Positions 16,649-26,991 of a stretch of DNA of 64,000 nucleotides are shown in pieces. A model generated the notes under the pieces. The model had not been told where the DNA came from. It made no database searches and was given only the letters and a program-made list of their open reading frames with translations. Both the position numbers and the translations under genes were made by a program. Position 1 is the stretch's first letter, and each line of letters starts with the position of its first letter. This DNA is from Pseudomonas sp. TH41 (lineage in GTDB: Bacteria > Pseudomonadota > Gammaproteobacteria > Pseudomonadales > Pseudomonadaceae): assembly GCF_016650695.1 (NCBI RefSeq), contig NZ_JAEKFH010000003.1, positions 186,001-250,000 on the forward strand. Reading direction: 5' to 3'.

Positions 16649-16787
16649 GTAGCAGCTGGCGCAGCCTGCGTCCGGCGGAGCAGCAGCCGTAAAATCAGGC
16701 AAATCGGTGTATCAGGTACACCAGGCAAGCTGGCATTACGACTGCTTCGCAGCCGGACGCAGCCTCGCAGGCTCGGCAGCTGCTACA
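16649..16787. repeat. Large imperfect REP-type palindrome, TGTAGCAGCTG family
   Basis: TGTAGCAGCTG (16649) is mirrored by CAGCTGCTACA (ending 16787), with inner CAGCCTGCGTCCGGC and GCCGGACGCAGCC arms. This is a third REP family, between dedD and cvpA, seen only once in the window. Confidence 0.65.
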
Positions 16788-16803
16788 AAGTTCGCGGTGC
16801 TTG

Positions 16804-17469
16804 TTAACCGCGCTCCGGCTGGAAACGCACCACAAACCCCTTGAGGTTCTGTTGGCGGCTCAACAGGTCACGCAGGCGATCGGCTTCTGCACGCTCGATC
16901 AGCGGCCCGACAAACACCCGATTTTTGCCATCTGCGGTGCGGATGTAGGCGTTGTAACCCTGGCTGCGCAAGGTTTTCTGCAGACTTTCTGCACTTTCAC
17001 GACTCGACAGGCTGGCCAGCTGCACCGACCAGCTGACCGACAGGCCATTGGCATCGACGCGACTTTGCGTGGTGTCCGGCTTGCCCGGTGCGGCCGTGAT
17101 GGGCTGGGCAGGCGGTGTGGCAGACTTGGCGACCGGAGGCGGTGTGGATGACTTGGCGACCGGAGGCGGCGTGACCGCTTTGGCGACAGGCACACTCGGT
17201 GCAATCGGCGTCAACGGCGCTTCTTGCTGAGCGATCTCGTCATCACTCGGCACCGGCTCTTGGGGCAACGCCTGCGGCTCAGGCACTACCACCGGCTCGA
17301 CCTGGACTTGCGGCACCGAAGGCGCTTGCGGCGCAGCCGGGGCGTCGACGATCACCTGACGCTGTTCATCCTGGCGGGAAAACAGCATGGGCAGGAAAAT
17401 CACCGCCAGCGCCACCAGAACCAGGGCGCCGACCATGCGCTGCTTGTATGCCTTATCCAGCAATGCCAT
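16804..17469 (-). CDS. dedD: SPOR-domain cell division protein DedD
   Basis: 221 residues from ATG at 17469 ([10 protein letters not shown]), overlapping the folC stop by 17 bp. A short cytoplasmic N-terminus, one membrane helix (about 12-29), a long Pro/Ala/Val-rich periplasmic linker and a C-terminal SPOR domain (about 145-221) give DedD architecture. SPOR domains bind denuded glycan strands at the septum. The linker holds a tandem PPPVAKSSTPPPVAKSATPP repeat, encoded by a 33-bp DNA repeat near 17115-17180 that could vary in length. Confidence 0.9.
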   Translation of the reverse strand: MALLDKAYKQRMVGALVLVALAVIFLPMLFSRQDEQRQVIVDAPAAPQAPSVPQVQVEPVVVPEPQALPQEPVPSDDEIAQQEAPLTPIAPSVPVAKAVTPPPVAKSSTPPPVAKSATPPAQPITAAPGKPDTTQSRVDANGLSVSWSVQLASLSSRESAESLQKTLRSQGYNAYIRTADGKNRVFVGPLIERAEADRLRDLLSRQQNLKGFVVRFQPERG

Positions 17470-18760
17470 TTGCCGCTTCCTCCGTGGAGCGCCGAGCCAG
17501 CCAATCGAGGGCCTCGGCGACACAATAAAATGATCCGAACAACAGAATCTCGTCGTCGCTCGTCGCCAGCGCGCACTGCCCTTCCAAAGCAGCAGCGACG
17601 CTGTCATAAGATGTGACCGACGCGCCAAGAGACTGCAACGCAGCCTGCAAGTCGGCGACCGGGCGCGCTCGCGGTGAATCCAGCGGCGCGACGGCCCAAT
17701 GCTGGACACTAGCACTCAATTCACCGACAACACCATCGAGATCCTTGTCCGCCAGCAAGCCGAACACCGCCAGTCGCTTGCCTGCGGGCGGGCGACTGGC
17801 CAGACGGCGCGCCAAGTACTCTGCCGCATGCGGGTTATGCCCCACATCCAGCAACAGGTTAAGACGCTTGCCCTGCCAGTCGAACTGACGGCGATCAAGA
17901 CGACCCACCACCCGTGTCGCTTTCAGGGCATCAATAATCTGCGCATCCACCCAAGGCAAACCGAGCAACAGATAAGCCTGCAGCGCCAGCGCAGCGTTTT
18001 CCATGGGCAGATCGAGCAACGGCAGATCATGCAACTCGACCACACGCCCTTGAGCGTCCAGACCGCGCCATTGCCAGTCGTGATCGGTCACACCGAGATC
18101 AAAGTCGCGCCCACGCAGGAAAAACGGGCAGGCCAGCTCGCGCGCTTTATCCAGCAGAGGTTGCGGAGGATTCAGGTCACCACAGAGCGCAGGCGCGCCC
18201 TGGCGGAAGATGCCGGCTTTCTCAAAAGCCACGGATTCACGGGTATTGCCCAGATAGTCCGCATGATCGACGCCAATACTGGTGACCAGCGCCATGTCGG
18301 CGTCCACCACGTTTACCGTGTCCAGACGTCCACCCAGCCCGACTTCCAGCACCACCGCATCAAGCCCTGCCTGTTCAAACAGCCAGAACGCCGCCAGGGT
18401 GCCCATTTCGAAGTACGTCAGGGAAGTGTCGCCACGCCCTGCCTCAACCGCTGCAAAGGCTTCGCACAGCTCGGCGTCAGTGGCTTCGACGCCATTGACC
18501 TGCACCCGCTCGTTGTAACGCAGCAGGTGCGGAGAATTGTAGACACCGACGCTCAGGCCCTGCGCCCGCAGCAACGAAGCCACGAATGCACAGGTAGAGC
18601 CTTTGCCGTTGGTACCGGTGACCGTGATCACCCGAGGCGCCGGCTTGCCCAGTCCCATGCGGGACGCTACCTGTTGCGAGCGCTCCAGCCCCATGTCGAT
18701 GGCTGAAGGGTGCAACTGCTCAAGGTAGGCGAGCCACTCGCCAAGGGTGCGTTGGGTCAT
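17453..18760 (-). CDS. folC: Bifunctional folylpolyglutamate/dihydrofolate synthase
   Basis: 435 residues of the Mur-ligase-like family; ATP loop TGTNGKGST near 47-55 and a [17 protein letters not shown] segment typical of FolC. It adds glutamate to dihydropteroate and to folates. ATG at 18760 overlaps the accD stop by four bases (ATGA), so accD, folC and dedD are coupled. Confidence 0.95.
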   Translation of the reverse strand: MTQRTLGEWLAYLEQLHPSAIDMGLERSQQVASRMGLGKPAPRVITVTGTNGKGSTCAFVASLLRAQGLSVGVYNSPHLLRYNERVQVNGVEATDAELCEAFAAVEAGRGDTSLTYFEMGTLAAFWLFEQAGLDAVVLEVGLGGRLDTVNVVDADMALVTSIGVDHADYLGNTRESVAFEKAGIFRQGAPALCGDLNPPQPLLDKARELACPFFLRGRDFDLGVTDHDWQWRGLDAQGRVVELHDLPLLDLPMENAALALQAYLLLGLPWVDAQIIDALKATRVVGRLDRRQFDWQGKRLNLLLDVGHNPHAAEYLARRLASRPPAGKRLAVFGLLADKDLDGVVGELSASVQHWAVAPLDSPRARPVADLQAALQSLGASVTSYDSVAAALEGQCALATSDDEILLFGSFYCVAEALDWLARRSTEEAANGIAG

Positions 18761-19677
18761 AGGTTGGCAGGTACCGGTGGCACTACGATGGGTTCGATTG
18801 GCGCGGCAACGAATTTCGGCGTCGGCAGGCCCATCATTTGTGCCAGCAGGTTGCCCAGACGCGGACGCAGTTCCTGACGGTGAATGATCATGTCGATTGC
18901 GCCGTGTTCCAGCAGGAACTCGCTGCGCTGGAAGCCTTCTGGCAGTTTTTCGCGCACGGTTTGCTCGATCACGCGCGGACCGGCGAAGCCGATCAGGGCT
19001 TTCGGCTCACCGACAATCACATCGCCCAGCATCGCCAGACTGGCGGAAACACCGCCGTACACCGGATCGGTCAGCACGGAGATGAACGGAATGCCTTCTT
19101 CACGCAGACGCGCCAGCACCGCGGAGGTCTTGGCCATTTGCATCAGGGAGATCAGGGCTTCCTGCATCCGCGCACCACCGGAGGCGGCGAAGCAGATCAT
19201 CGGGCATTTGTTTTCCAGGGCGTAGTTGGCGGCGCGAACAAAACGCTCCCCAACGATGGCGCCCATCGAACCACCCATGAAGGAGAATTCGAAGGCCGAA
19301 ACCACAACCGGCATGCCCAGCAAGGTACCGCTCATGGAGATCAGCGCGTCTTTTTCGCCCGTCTGCTTCTGGGCAGCGGTCAGGCGATCCTTGTACTTCT
19401 TGCCGTCGCGGAATTTCAGACGGTCAACCGGCTCCAGGTCCGCGCCCAGTTCGGCACGGCCGTCGGCGTCGAGGAAGATGTCGATGCGCGCGCGTGCGCC
19501 GATACGCATGTGGTGGTTGCACTTGGGGCAAACGTCCAGGGTTTTTTCCAGCTCTGGACGATACAGCACAGCCTCGCAAGACGGGCATTTGTGCCACAAA
19601 CCTTCAGGCACCGAGCTCTTCTTGACCTCGGAACGCATGATCGAAGGGATCAGTTTGTCTACTAACCAGTTGCTCAT
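18757..19677 (-). CDS. accD: Acetyl-CoA carboxylase carboxyltransferase subunit beta
   Basis: 306 residues. The N-terminal zinc ribbon has C31xxC34 and C50xxC53; the crotonase-like carboxyltransferase domain follows ([17 protein letters not shown]). With AccA it transfers the carboxyl group to acetyl-CoA, giving malonyl-CoA for fatty acid synthesis. The accD-folC-dedD-cvpA order is conserved in gammaproteobacteria. Confidence 0.96.
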   Translation of the reverse strand: MSNWLVDKLIPSIMRSEVKKSSVPEGLWHKCPSCEAVLYRPELEKTLDVCPKCNHHMRIGARARIDIFLDADGRAELGADLEPVDRLKFRDGKKYKDRLTAAQKQTGEKDALISMSGTLLGMPVVVSAFEFSFMGGSMGAIVGERFVRAANYALENKCPMICFAASGGARMQEALISLMQMAKTSAVLARLREEGIPFISVLTDPVYGGVSASLAMLGDVIVGEPKALIGFAGPRVIEQTVREKLPEGFQRSEFLLEHGAIDMIIHRQELRPRLGNLLAQMMGLPTPKFVAAPIEPIVVPPVPANL

Positions 19678-19892
19678 GCTTTCTTTCTCCAGTACCGGCG
19701 GCCCGAACGCTTTGGTTCGCAGCCCCGCGTATGCCCTTGAGCTAAATTCATGTGTGCGGCGATGATTGATGGGTTGCCACGGTCAGCGCGAGACTTGACC
19801 TGCGTGCAACCCAACCATCCTAAGCCCTGCCTGCTTTGTGCAAGTGCAGTTATGGACGGCGGCAGTCTGCCAGCCGTCACATCAACGTCTGG

Positions 19893-19934
19893 ATCAAAAG
19901 ATCGCAGCCTCGTTTCACTCGACAGCTCCTACAA
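19893..19934. repeat. Single REP element, GATCGCAGCC family, diverged
   Basis: ATCAAAAGATCGCAGCCTCG is followed by CAGCTCCTACAA: one arm of the palindrome type seen at 5558-5632, abutting the 3' end of trpF. The partner arm is missing. Confidence 0.6.
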
Positions 19935-20541
19935 CCGCTTTAATGAACGCCTGAATCTTTGCGTGATCCTTGATCCCTTTGCTCGCTTCTACCCCTCCAC
20001 TGACGTCCACGGCATAAGGCCGAACCCGTGCAATCGCCTCGGCGACGTTATCGGCGTTCAGGCCGCCGGCGAGGATAATCGGTTTGCTCAACCCTTGCGG
20101 TATCAGTGACCAGTCGAAAGCTTCGCCAGTTCCGCCCGGCACGCCTTCAACATAAGCATCCAGCAGAATGCCGCTGGCGCTTGGAAAGGTATCGCACGCC
20201 GCCGCAATGTCATCCCCGGCCTTGACCCGCAGGGCCTTGATGTATGGCCGATGCCAGCCTTCGCACTCGGCGGCGCTTTCATCACCGTGAAATTGCAACA
20301 GGTCCAGCGGCACGGCGTCGAGGATTTCGCCCAACTCACAGCGACTGGCATTGACGAACAAACCCACGGTGGTCACGAAGGGCGGCAAGGCCTGAATGAT
20401 TGCCCTCGCCTGCTGAAACGTCACCGCCCGCGGGCTTTTGGCGTAAAACACAAAACCAATGGCATCGGCCCCCGCCTCGACCGCCGCCAACGCATCCTCT
20501 ATGCGGGTAATCCCGCAAATCTTGCTGCGAACGGCTGACAT
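19915..20541 (-). CDS. trpF: Phosphoribosylanthranilate isomerase
   Basis: 208 residues, TIM-barrel. KICGITR (7-13) contains the catalytic Cys and the strand-1 signature, LLQFHGDE sits mid-barrel and VDVSGGVE is the phosphate-binding C-terminal motif. It converts phosphoribosylanthranilate to CdRP in tryptophan synthesis. It stands apart from trpC/trpBA, between truA and accD, as in other pseudomonads. The REP element at 19893-19934 overlaps its last codons. Confidence 0.95.
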   Translation of the reverse strand: MSAVRSKICGITRIEDALAAVEAGADAIGFVFYAKSPRAVTFQQARAIIQALPPFVTTVGLFVNASRCELGEILDAVPLDLLQFHGDESAAECEGWHRPYIKALRVKAGDDIAAACDTFPSASGILLDAYVEGVPGGTGEAFDWSLIPQGLSKPIILAGGLNADNVAEAIARVRPYAVDVSGGVEASKGIKDHAKIQAFIKAVVGAVE

Positions 20542-20604
20542 GTCAATAGAACCTCAAGGCAAATCCGGGGAAGTGCCGGATGGTAACAAAAGCGTTCGAA
20601 GGCG

Positions 20605-21459
20605 TCAGCCGTCAAGTTCCGTGAAACCGGTCAGGAAGTGTGGGCCGATGTAACGCTCGGGCAATTCGAACTCATCGCGGTACTCGACCTGCACCAGATA
20701 CAGGCCGAACGGATGCGCCGTCACCCCGCCAGAACGGCGAATGCGACTTTCCAGCACTTCTTTCATCCACTCCACCGGACGCTCGCCGGCGCCGATAGTC
20801 ATCAACACACCCGCAATGTTGCGCACCATATGGTGCAGGAACGCGCTGGCGCGGATGTCCAGTACGATCATCTTGCCGTGGCGCGTGACGCGCAGGTGAT
20901 GCAGCTCCTTGATTGGCGATTTGGCCTGGCATTGGCCGGCGCGGAAAGCGCTGAAGTCGTGGGTGCCGACCAGGTACTGGGCAGCCTCGGCCATGCGCTC
21001 GACGTCCAGCGGCCGGTGGTTCCAGGTGATTTCTTCGTTCAGGTGCGCGGGACGGATCTGATCGTTGTAGATCACGTAGCGATAACGCCGCGCAATGGCC
21101 TTGAACCGCGCATGAAAATGCGCCGGCATGACCTTGGCCCAACTGACGCTCACGTCGTGGGGCAAGTTGATATTGGCACCCATGACCCAGGCTTTCATCG
21201 AACGCTCGACCTGCGTGTCGAAATGCACCACCTGTCCGCAAGCATGCACGCCGGCGTCAGTGCGCCCGGCGCAGAGCAGCGACACAGGTGAGTCGGCGAC
21301 TTTGGACAGAGCCTTTTCCAGGGTTTCCTGGACCGTGAGCACGCCGGAGGCCTGGCGCTGCCAGCCGCGATAACGCGAACCTTTGTATTCAACGCCCAAC
21401 GCGATCCGGAAAAAGCCGTCGGCCGCCTGTTCGGCGGCCGGGTTATCTATATTTGCCAA
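20605..21459 (-). CDS. truA: tRNA pseudouridine(38-40) synthase
   Basis: 284 residues from TTG at 21459. The other candidate, TTG at 21486, would lie almost at the predicted transcription start. The catalytic Asp is in CAGRTDAGVHA, the TruA signature, and the pseudouridine synthase fold continues to YLVQVEYRDEFELPERY. TruA modifies U38-40 of the anticodon arm of many tRNAs. Both starts lack a strong Shine-Dalgarno sequence, so the start is uncertain by nine codons. Confidence 0.92.
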   Translation of the reverse strand: MANIDNPAAEQAADGFFRIALGVEYKGSRYRGWQRQASGVLTVQETLEKALSKVADSPVSLLCAGRTDAGVHACGQVVHFDTQVERSMKAWVMGANINLPHDVSVSWAKVMPAHFHARFKAIARRYRYVIYNDQIRPAHLNEEITWNHRPLDVERMAEAAQYLVGTHDFSAFRAGQCQAKSPIKELHHLRVTRHGKMIVLDIRASAFLHHMVRNIAGVLMTIGAGERPVEWMKEVLESRIRRSGGVTAHPFGLYLVQVEYRDEFELPERYIGPHFLTGFTELDG

Positions 21460-21494
21460 GGAGTGACAGCCTGCTGATGTACGCAAAGGCGGGC

Positions 21495-21523
21495 ATTATA
21501 AGGCCGCCGGACGGGGATGCCAG
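21495..21523 (-). promoter_or_regulatory. Promoter upstream of truA
   Basis: Minus-strand CTGGCA (complement of 21518-21523), a 17-bp spacer and a perfect TATAAT (complement of 21495-21500). The expected start point near 21488 leaves a leader of about 30 nt before the TTG at 21459. Confidence 0.6.
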
Positions 21524-21533
21524 TGGTGGTTGG

Positions 21534-21619
21534 TTGAAGATCAAAAGATCGCAGCCTTCGTCAGCTCCTACCGAGATCGGCGTAGGAGCTGCCGAAGGCT
21601 GCGATCTTTTGATCTTCAA
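21534..21619. repeat. REP palindrome pair, GATCGCAGCC family
   Basis: Arms of about 37 bp (21534-21570 and 21583-21619) with one small indel, sitting between the fimV terminator and the truA promoter. Confidence 0.85.
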
Positions 21620-21644
21620 CCAAACACCATCGCATCCCCACACA

Positions 21645-21680
21645 AACAAAAACGGCAGCCTTGATGGGCTGCCGTTTTGT
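21645..21680 (-). terminator. Terminator of fimV
   Basis: Minus-strand stem AAAACGGCAGCC/GGCTGCCGTTTT with a 6-nt loop and a following T-rich run, 20 bp after the fimV stop. Confidence 0.85.
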
Positions 21681-21698
21681 TTACGCCGTGTCGATGAC

Positions 21699-24356
21699 TC
21701 AAGCCAGACGCGAAAGCATTTCCCTGGCTTCGCTCTTCTGGCCGGCATCGCCTTCAGACACCACCTCATTGAGGATATCCCGAGCGCCATCGTTATCGCC
21801 CATGTCGATGTAGGCCTGGGCCAGATCGAGTTTTGTAGCGACTTCGTCAGTGCCGGAAAGGAAATCGAATTCCGGTTCGTCGCCCGCGGAGGCCAAAGCG
21901 TCTTCCGCGGTGAAGGTCGGCTCGCCAATGCTGGAAGACAACTTTTCAAGCTCGGCGTTGACATCATGCAGCTCAGCAGCGAAGGCGTCCGGCGCGTCGA
22001 GAGTGTCCATGTCGTCGGCCAGCGACAGGTCGAAGTCGCCCGGCAGGTCCAGATCGTCCGGCACTGCAGGGACAACTGGCGCTTTAGCGGCAGGCGTGTC
22101 CTTGAGGTCATCATCCAGGTTCAGCAGGAAATCGTCTTCGGCCAAGGTCGCTAGAGAGGCATCGCCACCGAGGTCCATATCCAGATCGAAGTCCGACAGG
22201 TCATCAAGGTTTTCCTTGATTTCGGTGTGCTGCTGCAACACCGACTCGAAGCTCAAATCGTCGTCTTGCGGGAAGTCGCCCAGCTCGGCAGCCGTTTCTG
22301 GCTCGGGTTCCGGCGCAACCACCGCAGGCGAGGCGACTTCCAGATCATCCAGACTCAGATCAAAGGCGCTGTCAAAATCGTCGTCGGCCAAGGCCGGTTC
22401 CGGCGCTTGCGGCTCGTCCAGCAACAAGTCCTTAACGTATTGCGCGTCCAGTTCGGCCGCGACGGCGGCGGCAGCGATGCCACCGGCAGCCACGAGAACC
22501 ATGGCCGGGAAGCGGCTTTTCAGCTGTTCGACTTGAGCATAGTTGTCACCATTGGCGACCAATTGGCGCTCCTGGGCGACGAACGCATCGCGATCGCCCT
22601 GCTGACCGTAGACTTCCATCAGTTTCAGGCGCAGATCACTGCGTTGCGGCTCTTGCTTGATGCCTTCCTCAAGCAACGCCGCCGCCTGATTCAATCGACC
22701 GGCGGCAATGTGCGACTGAGCCTTGCCCAGTACGCCATCATCACGCTCGGCAGCAGGCGATACCAATGGCGCGGCAATCGGCGGCGTAACCACGACCGGT
22801 GCAATCACCGGAGCGCGTACGGGGGCGGGCGCTGGCGCGGGTGTCGGCACGGGCGTTGGTGTCGGTGCGGTCGCGAGTTTCACGCTCGGCGGTGGAACTT
22901 CCAGACCTTCGAAGCTGCTCTCCGGCAGGTCCTGCTCAACGGAAAACTCCTGCTCCTCAGACAAAGCCCGGGCCATGCGCAGATGCTTCTCGGCTTCTTG
23001 CTGGGCTTTGCGGCGACGGGCCAGCAACAGCAACAACAGCAACAGAATCACCGCACCGCCACCCGCCAGCCCCAGCAGGTACGGATTGGTCAGCAGGTCG
23101 TTGTATTGTTGCTCGTCGGACGCAACCGGTGCCGGTTCGATTGGCTTCTCGACCGGCGCTGGCGTGGCCTCAGGCGCAGTTGCGGCAGCGGCTGGCGTTG
23201 CCGGGGCAACCTCTGCAGGCGTTGTCGCAGGGCCGGCCACCAGTTCGGCCGATATCGGCGCCGGTGGCTGGGCAGTCGCAGCGGGTGCAGTGGCGCTCCC
23301 TTCTGCCTGCAACTTGGCCAATTGATTGTTCTTCAGTTCGATCAGACGTTGCAGCTTGTCCATCTGACTTTGCAGATCGGTCATGCGGCTTTTCAGTTCG
23401 GCATTGTCACGACGGGTCGTGTCGAGGCTTTCCTTGGTGACGGCCAGCTTGCTGCTCAGGTTCTTGGCATCGCCTGCGGCGCCCTTGCCAGAGCCCTTGC
23501 CAGTGCCGGCAGAGACCAGGCTCAGCGTGTCCTTGGCTGTTTTCGAAGAAGGGCCTTCACCGCGCGCGCGCTTGGTGGCGTCGAGTTGCTGCTGGCCGGT
23601 GCCAGGCTTCGCGACGTAACGACGCCCCTGACGCCACGCCGTATTCTGCGCGGCCACTTCAGCGATGGCTTTGGGTTGCGGCAGGCTGGTGCTCTGTGTC
23701 TGATCCGGTAGGCGCAGCACCTGACCGGTTTTCAGCCGGTTGATGTTGCCGCCGATAAAGGCATCCGGGTTCAGTGCCTGAATGGCCAGCATGGTTTGTT
23801 GAACCGAGCCACCATTGCGCACCTTCGCGGCGATTTCCCACAGGGTATCGCGCGGCGCCGTGGTGTGTTGGGTCGGTTGGGTCGCACCGGTGACTGGCGC
23901 CGTGACGGTTTGAGTCGGCGCAGGTTGCGCGGCCGCATCTACGGTTTGCGGCGAGAATTTGGACGGATCAAGCAGCACGCTGTAATCGCGCAGCAGGCGA
24001 CCGTTGGGCCACATCACCTGAACCAGGAATTTCACCATCGGCTCGGAGAGGGGTTTGCTGGACGTCACACGCAGGATGCTTTTGCCGCTGGCGTTGAGCA
24101 CCGGCGTAAAGGTCAGGTCATTGAGAAACGCCTGGCGATCGACACCGGCCTTGGCGAAATCATCGGGCGAAGCCAGGCTCGGCACCACTTCGGCAGCGGT
24201 GAGGTCCTTGACGTCGAGCAACTCGATTTCCGCCACCAGAGGCTGGTTCAGCGTCGACTTCAGGGTCAGTTCCCCGAGCCCGAGTGCATGCGCCATACCG
24301 GAGGACAGCGCCGAGGCGGCCGCAATTGCTAACACCAGTTTGCGAACTTGAACCAT
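21699..24356 (-). CDS. fimV: FimV, peptidoglycan-binding polar hub protein
   Basis: 885 residues: signal peptide to about residue 25 (ALA), the conserved FimV N-terminal domain starting LGELTLKSTLNQPL, a LysM peptidoglycan-binding segment (about 168-222, RDTLWEIAAKV...LKTGQVLRLPD), a coiled coil (about 300-345), a membrane helix near 430, then an acidic repeat-like cytoplasmic region and a C-terminal TPR-like FimV domain (LDLAQAYIDMGD). In P. aeruginosa FimV anchors type IV pilus and chemosensory systems at the pole and is needed for twitching. Its size and order are normal for Pseudomonas. Confidence 0.95.
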   Translation of the reverse strand: MVQVRKLVLAIAAASALSSGMAHALGLGELTLKSTLNQPLVAEIELLDVKDLTAAEVVPSLASPDDFAKAGVDRQAFLNDLTFTPVLNASGKSILRVTSSKPLSEPMVKFLVQVMWPNGRLLRDYSVLLDPSKFSPQTVDAAAQPAPTQTVTAPVTGATQPTQHTTAPRDTLWEIAAKVRNGGSVQQTMLAIQALNPDAFIGGNINRLKTGQVLRLPDQTQSTSLPQPKAIAEVAAQNTAWRQGRRYVAKPGTGQQQLDATKRARGEGPSSKTAKDTLSLVSAGTGKGSGKGAAGDAKNLSSKLAVTKESLDTTRRDNAELKSRMTDLQSQMDKLQRLIELKNNQLAKLQAEGSATAPAATAQPPAPISAELVAGPATTPAEVAPATPAAAATAPEATPAPVEKPIEPAPVASDEQQYNDLLTNPYLLGLAGGGAVILLLLLLLLARRRKAQQEAEKHLRMARALSEEQEFSVEQDLPESSFEGLEVPPPSVKLATAPTPTPVPTPAPAPAPVRAPVIAPVVVTPPIAAPLVSPAAERDDGVLGKAQSHIAAGRLNQAAALLEEGIKQEPQRSDLRLKLMEVYGQQGDRDAFVAQERQLVANGDNYAQVEQLKSRFPAMVLVAAGGIAAAAVAAELDAQYVKDLLLDEPQAPEPALADDDFDSAFDLSLDDLEVASPAVVAPEPEPETAAELGDFPQDDDLSFESVLQQHTEIKENLDDLSDFDLDMDLGGDASLATLAEDDFLLNLDDDLKDTPAAKAPVVPAVPDDLDLPGDFDLSLADDMDTLDAPDAFAAELHDVNAELEKLSSSIGEPTFTAEDALASAGDEPEFDFLSGTDEVATKLDLAQAYIDMGDNDGARDILNEVVSEGDAGQKSEAREMLSRLA

Positions 24357-24563
24357 AGCCTCATCCTTTGTTTGAACATTCCTCGGCCAGCGAGAAGGAG
24401 TTGATAGCCGCTGCCGTAAGGCATTGCGCGCGGCGGCGAAGGGTCGTCACGCGCGATCATTTCATTCATGCCACGCGAAGCCACCAGGATGGCTCGCCTT
24501 CAGCAATCCGGCGGAGCATAGCGCTCGGCTAGATCCATAAGACAAATTGTTGCCAAGTATCTT

Positions 24564-25574
24564 TTACACAAGGTCTTTTATCAACAATTCAGCCACCTGC
24601 ACAGCATTGAGCGCCGCGCCCTTGCGTACGTTATCTGACGTCAGCCACAAATTAAGTTCCGACAGGTCGTCGATACCCTGGCGAACCCGACCGACGTACA
24701 CCACATCCTGCCCTACCGCGTCGCCTACCGCCGTCGGGTAATCGCCGGCTTCCACCAGCTCGATACCCGGTGCGTCCTCCAGGGCCGCGTTGACTTTCGC
24801 CAGGTCGACATCGCGCGCTGATTGCAAGGTCACGCTAAAGCTATCGCCAAAAAACACCGGGGCTTGAATGCAAGTCACGGAAATCTTTAATGAAGGCAAC
24901 GCCATGACCTGACGCAGCTCGCGCACCAGGCGTTTTTCCAACAGCGTATGGCCTTGGTCATCAGGTTTGCCGACTTGCGCCAGCAGGTTGAAGGCCATCT
25001 GCCGATCGAAAAAAGTCGGCTCCAGTGGACGCACGTTCAGCAGCTCGGCGGTTTGCCGCGCCAGTTCGGTCACGGCTTCGCGCCCCTGGGCAGAGACCGC
25101 CAGACTGGCGGTCAAGTTGATGCGCTGCAGGTCGAGCAAACCGAGCAACGGCGCCAGCACCACCGCCAGTGTGGTGGCCGACGGGCTTGGGCTGCTGACC
25201 TGAAAAGGCTTTTTCAGACCGGCCAACACCTGCGCATTGGCTTCAGGTACCACTTGCGGTGCTTGATCGGCCGGCAAGGCGCCAGACAGATCGATCAGCG
25301 AGCATCCGGCCGCCGTGGCACGCGAGGCAAAACTCAGGGTCACCGCCGGGCCGGCCGCAAAGAAAACCAGCTGGACTTTGCTGAAATCGAACTCATCGAC
25401 TTCCCGCACACGCACGTTCTTGCCGCGAAACGGTACCGAATGCCCGGCCGATTCGCTGCTGGCCAGCAGGTGCAGGTTGGCGACCGGGAAGTTGCGCTCT
25501 TCAAGAATCTGCACGAGCGTTTCGCCGACAGTACCGGTGGCGCCGATCACGGCAATATCAAAGGACTGGCTCAT
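24564..25574 (-). CDS. usg: USG-1-like aspartate-semialdehyde dehydrogenase paralogue lacking catalytic residues
   Basis: 336 residues from ATG at 25574 (MSQSFDIAVIGATG). The NAD(P) motif GATGTVG (11-17) and overall Asd fold are intact. In the functional Asd next door the catalytic Cys135 lies in GGNCTVSL; the aligned segment here is SSPSPSATTL, with Ser132 in place of Cys. The catalytic His275 (MRCHSQ) aligns with Asp in FGDSFS. It therefore cannot use the known Asd chemistry. It matches E. coli Usg-1 in kind and place (near truA), a conserved protein of unknown role. It is downstream of asd on the same strand, separated by a terminator and a REP pair. Confidence 0.85.
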   Translation of the reverse strand: MSQSFDIAVIGATGTVGETLVQILEERNFPVANLHLLASSESAGHSVPFRGKNVRVREVDEFDFSKVQLVFFAAGPAVTLSFASRATAAGCSLIDLSGALPADQAPQVVPEANAQVLAGLKKPFQVSSPSPSATTLAVVLAPLLGLLDLQRINLTASLAVSAQGREAVTELARQTAELLNVRPLEPTFFDRQMAFNLLAQVGKPDDQGHTLLEKRLVRELRQVMALPSLKISVTCIQAPVFFGDSFSVTLQSARDVDLAKVNAALEDAPGIELVEAGDYPTAVGDAVGQDVVYVGRVRQGIDDLSELNLWLTSDNVRKGAALNAVQVAELLIKDLV

Positions 25575-25656
25575 GGTTCTACCTCTGGCGAAACGGGGGG
25601 AGCGGCACTTTACCGGGTGGTGGGCATGCAGGCAATTCTGCCGGGGATATGTGCTG

Positions 25657-25774
25657 CCCATACCGGCCCCTTCGCGGGCAAGCCCGCTCCCACAGGTTTC
25701 ATGGTGTACCCAAACCTTGTGCTCGACACCGAATACTGTGGGAGCGGGCTTGCCCGCGAAGGGGCCGGTATGGG
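25657..25774. repeat. REP palindrome pair, GCGGGCAAGCCCGC family
   Basis: Two 38-bp arms, 25657-25694 and 25737-25774, appear perfectly inverted between asd and usg. Confidence 0.85.
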
Positions 25775-25802
25775 CAACCGATCAAAATCAGGTTGCCAGA
25801 AT

Positions 25803-25840
25803 AAAAAAACCCGCACCTCTTTCAAGGCGCGGGTTTTTTC
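25803..25840 (-). terminator. Terminator of asd
   Basis: Minus-strand stem AACCCGC/GCGGGTT around a loop of about 14 nt, followed by a run of T, 15 bp after the asd stop. Confidence 0.8.
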
Positions 25841-25854
25841 ATTGCATCAATCGA

Positions 25855-26967
25855 TCAACGCTCAAGCAGAATCCGCAGCATGCGACGCAGCGGTTCGGCC
25901 GCGCCCCACAGCAGTTGATCGCCGACGGTGAACGCACCGACGTACTGCGTGCCCATATTCAGCTTGCGCAAACGGCCAACCGGTACGTTCAGGGTGCCGG
26001 TGACTTTCGTCGGGCTCAGTTCCTGAATGCTGACTTCACGCTGGTTCGGCACCAGTTTGACCCAAGGGTTGTGCTGGCTGATCAGCCCTTCGATATCGGC
26101 GATCGGCACGTCTTTATTCAGTTTGATGGTCAGCGCCTGGCTGTGGCAGCGCATCGCGCCGATGCGCACGCAAATACCATCGACCGGGATCGGGCTCTTG
26201 AAACGACCGAGGATCTTGTTGGTCTCGGCCTGGGCTTTCCACTCTTCACGGCTTTGACCGTTCGGCAGTTCCTTGTCGATCCACGGGATCAGGCTGCCAG
26301 CCAGCGGTACGCCGAAGTTTTCGGTCGGGTACGCGTCGCTGCGCATGGCTTCGGCGACACGGCGGTCGATGTCGAGGATGGCGCTGGCCGGGTCGGCCAG
26401 TTGATCCGCGACAGCCGCGTGGGTCGCGCCCATCTGCTTGATCAGTTCACGCATGTTCTGCGCGCCGGCACCGGAAGCTGCCTGATACGTCATGGCGCTC
26501 ATCCACTCCACCAGACCGGCTTCAAACAGACCGCCCAGGCCCATCAGCATCAGGCTGACGGTGCAGTTGCCGCCGATGTAGTTCTTGGTGCCCGCGTCGA
26601 GCTGCTGGTCGATGACCTTGCGGTTCACCGGATCCAGCACGATCACCGCGTCATCCTGCATGCGCAGGCTGGAAGCGGCGTCGATCCAGTAACCCTGCCA
26701 GCCGGCTTCGCGCAGCTTCGGGAAGACTTCGCTGGTGTAGTCGCCACCCTGGCAGGTCAGAATCACGTCGAGGGTTTTCAGCTCTTCAATGCTGTAAGCG
26801 TCCTTGAGCGGAGCAATGTCCTTGCCCACGGACGGGCCTTGGCCACCGACATTGGAAGTGGTGAAAAACACCGGCTCGATAAGATCGAAATCCTGCTCTT
26901 CCAGCATCCGCTGCATGAGCACGGAACCGACCATACCGCGCCAACCGATCAGACCTACACGTTTCAT
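25855..26967 (-). CDS. asd: Aspartate-semialdehyde dehydrogenase
   Basis: 370 residues of the gammaproteobacterial Asd type. Nucleotide motif GWRGMVG (8-14), catalytic Cys135 in GGNCTVSL, catalytic base His275 in RCHSQ and the SGAGAQ turn are all present. It reduces beta-aspartyl phosphate for lysine, diaminopimelate, threonine and methionine synthesis. It follows leuB with a 68-bp gap holding a stem-loop. Confidence 0.96.
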   Translation of the reverse strand: MKRVGLIGWRGMVGSVLMQRMLEEQDFDLIEPVFFTTSNVGGQGPSVGKDIAPLKDAYSIEELKTLDVILTCQGGDYTSEVFPKLREAGWQGYWIDAASSLRMQDDAVIVLDPVNRKVIDQQLDAGTKNYIGGNCTVSLMLMGLGGLFEAGLVEWMSAMTYQAASGAGAQNMRELIKQMGATHAAVADQLADPASAILDIDRRVAEAMRSDAYPTENFGVPLAGSLIPWIDKELPNGQSREEWKAQAETNKILGRFKSPIPVDGICVRIGAMRCHSQALTIKLNKDVPIADIEGLISQHNPWVKLVPNQREVSIQELSPTKVTGTLNVPVGRLRKLNMGTQYVGAFTVGDQLLWGAAEPLRRMLRILLER

Positions 26968-26991
26968 CGCAACTACACCTTCTTGAAAAGT

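Noticed and set aside
22227..23711. Open frame opposite fimV, rich in Gln and Arg
   Set aside because: Low-complexity antisense of the acidic and Ala/Pro-rich FimV region.
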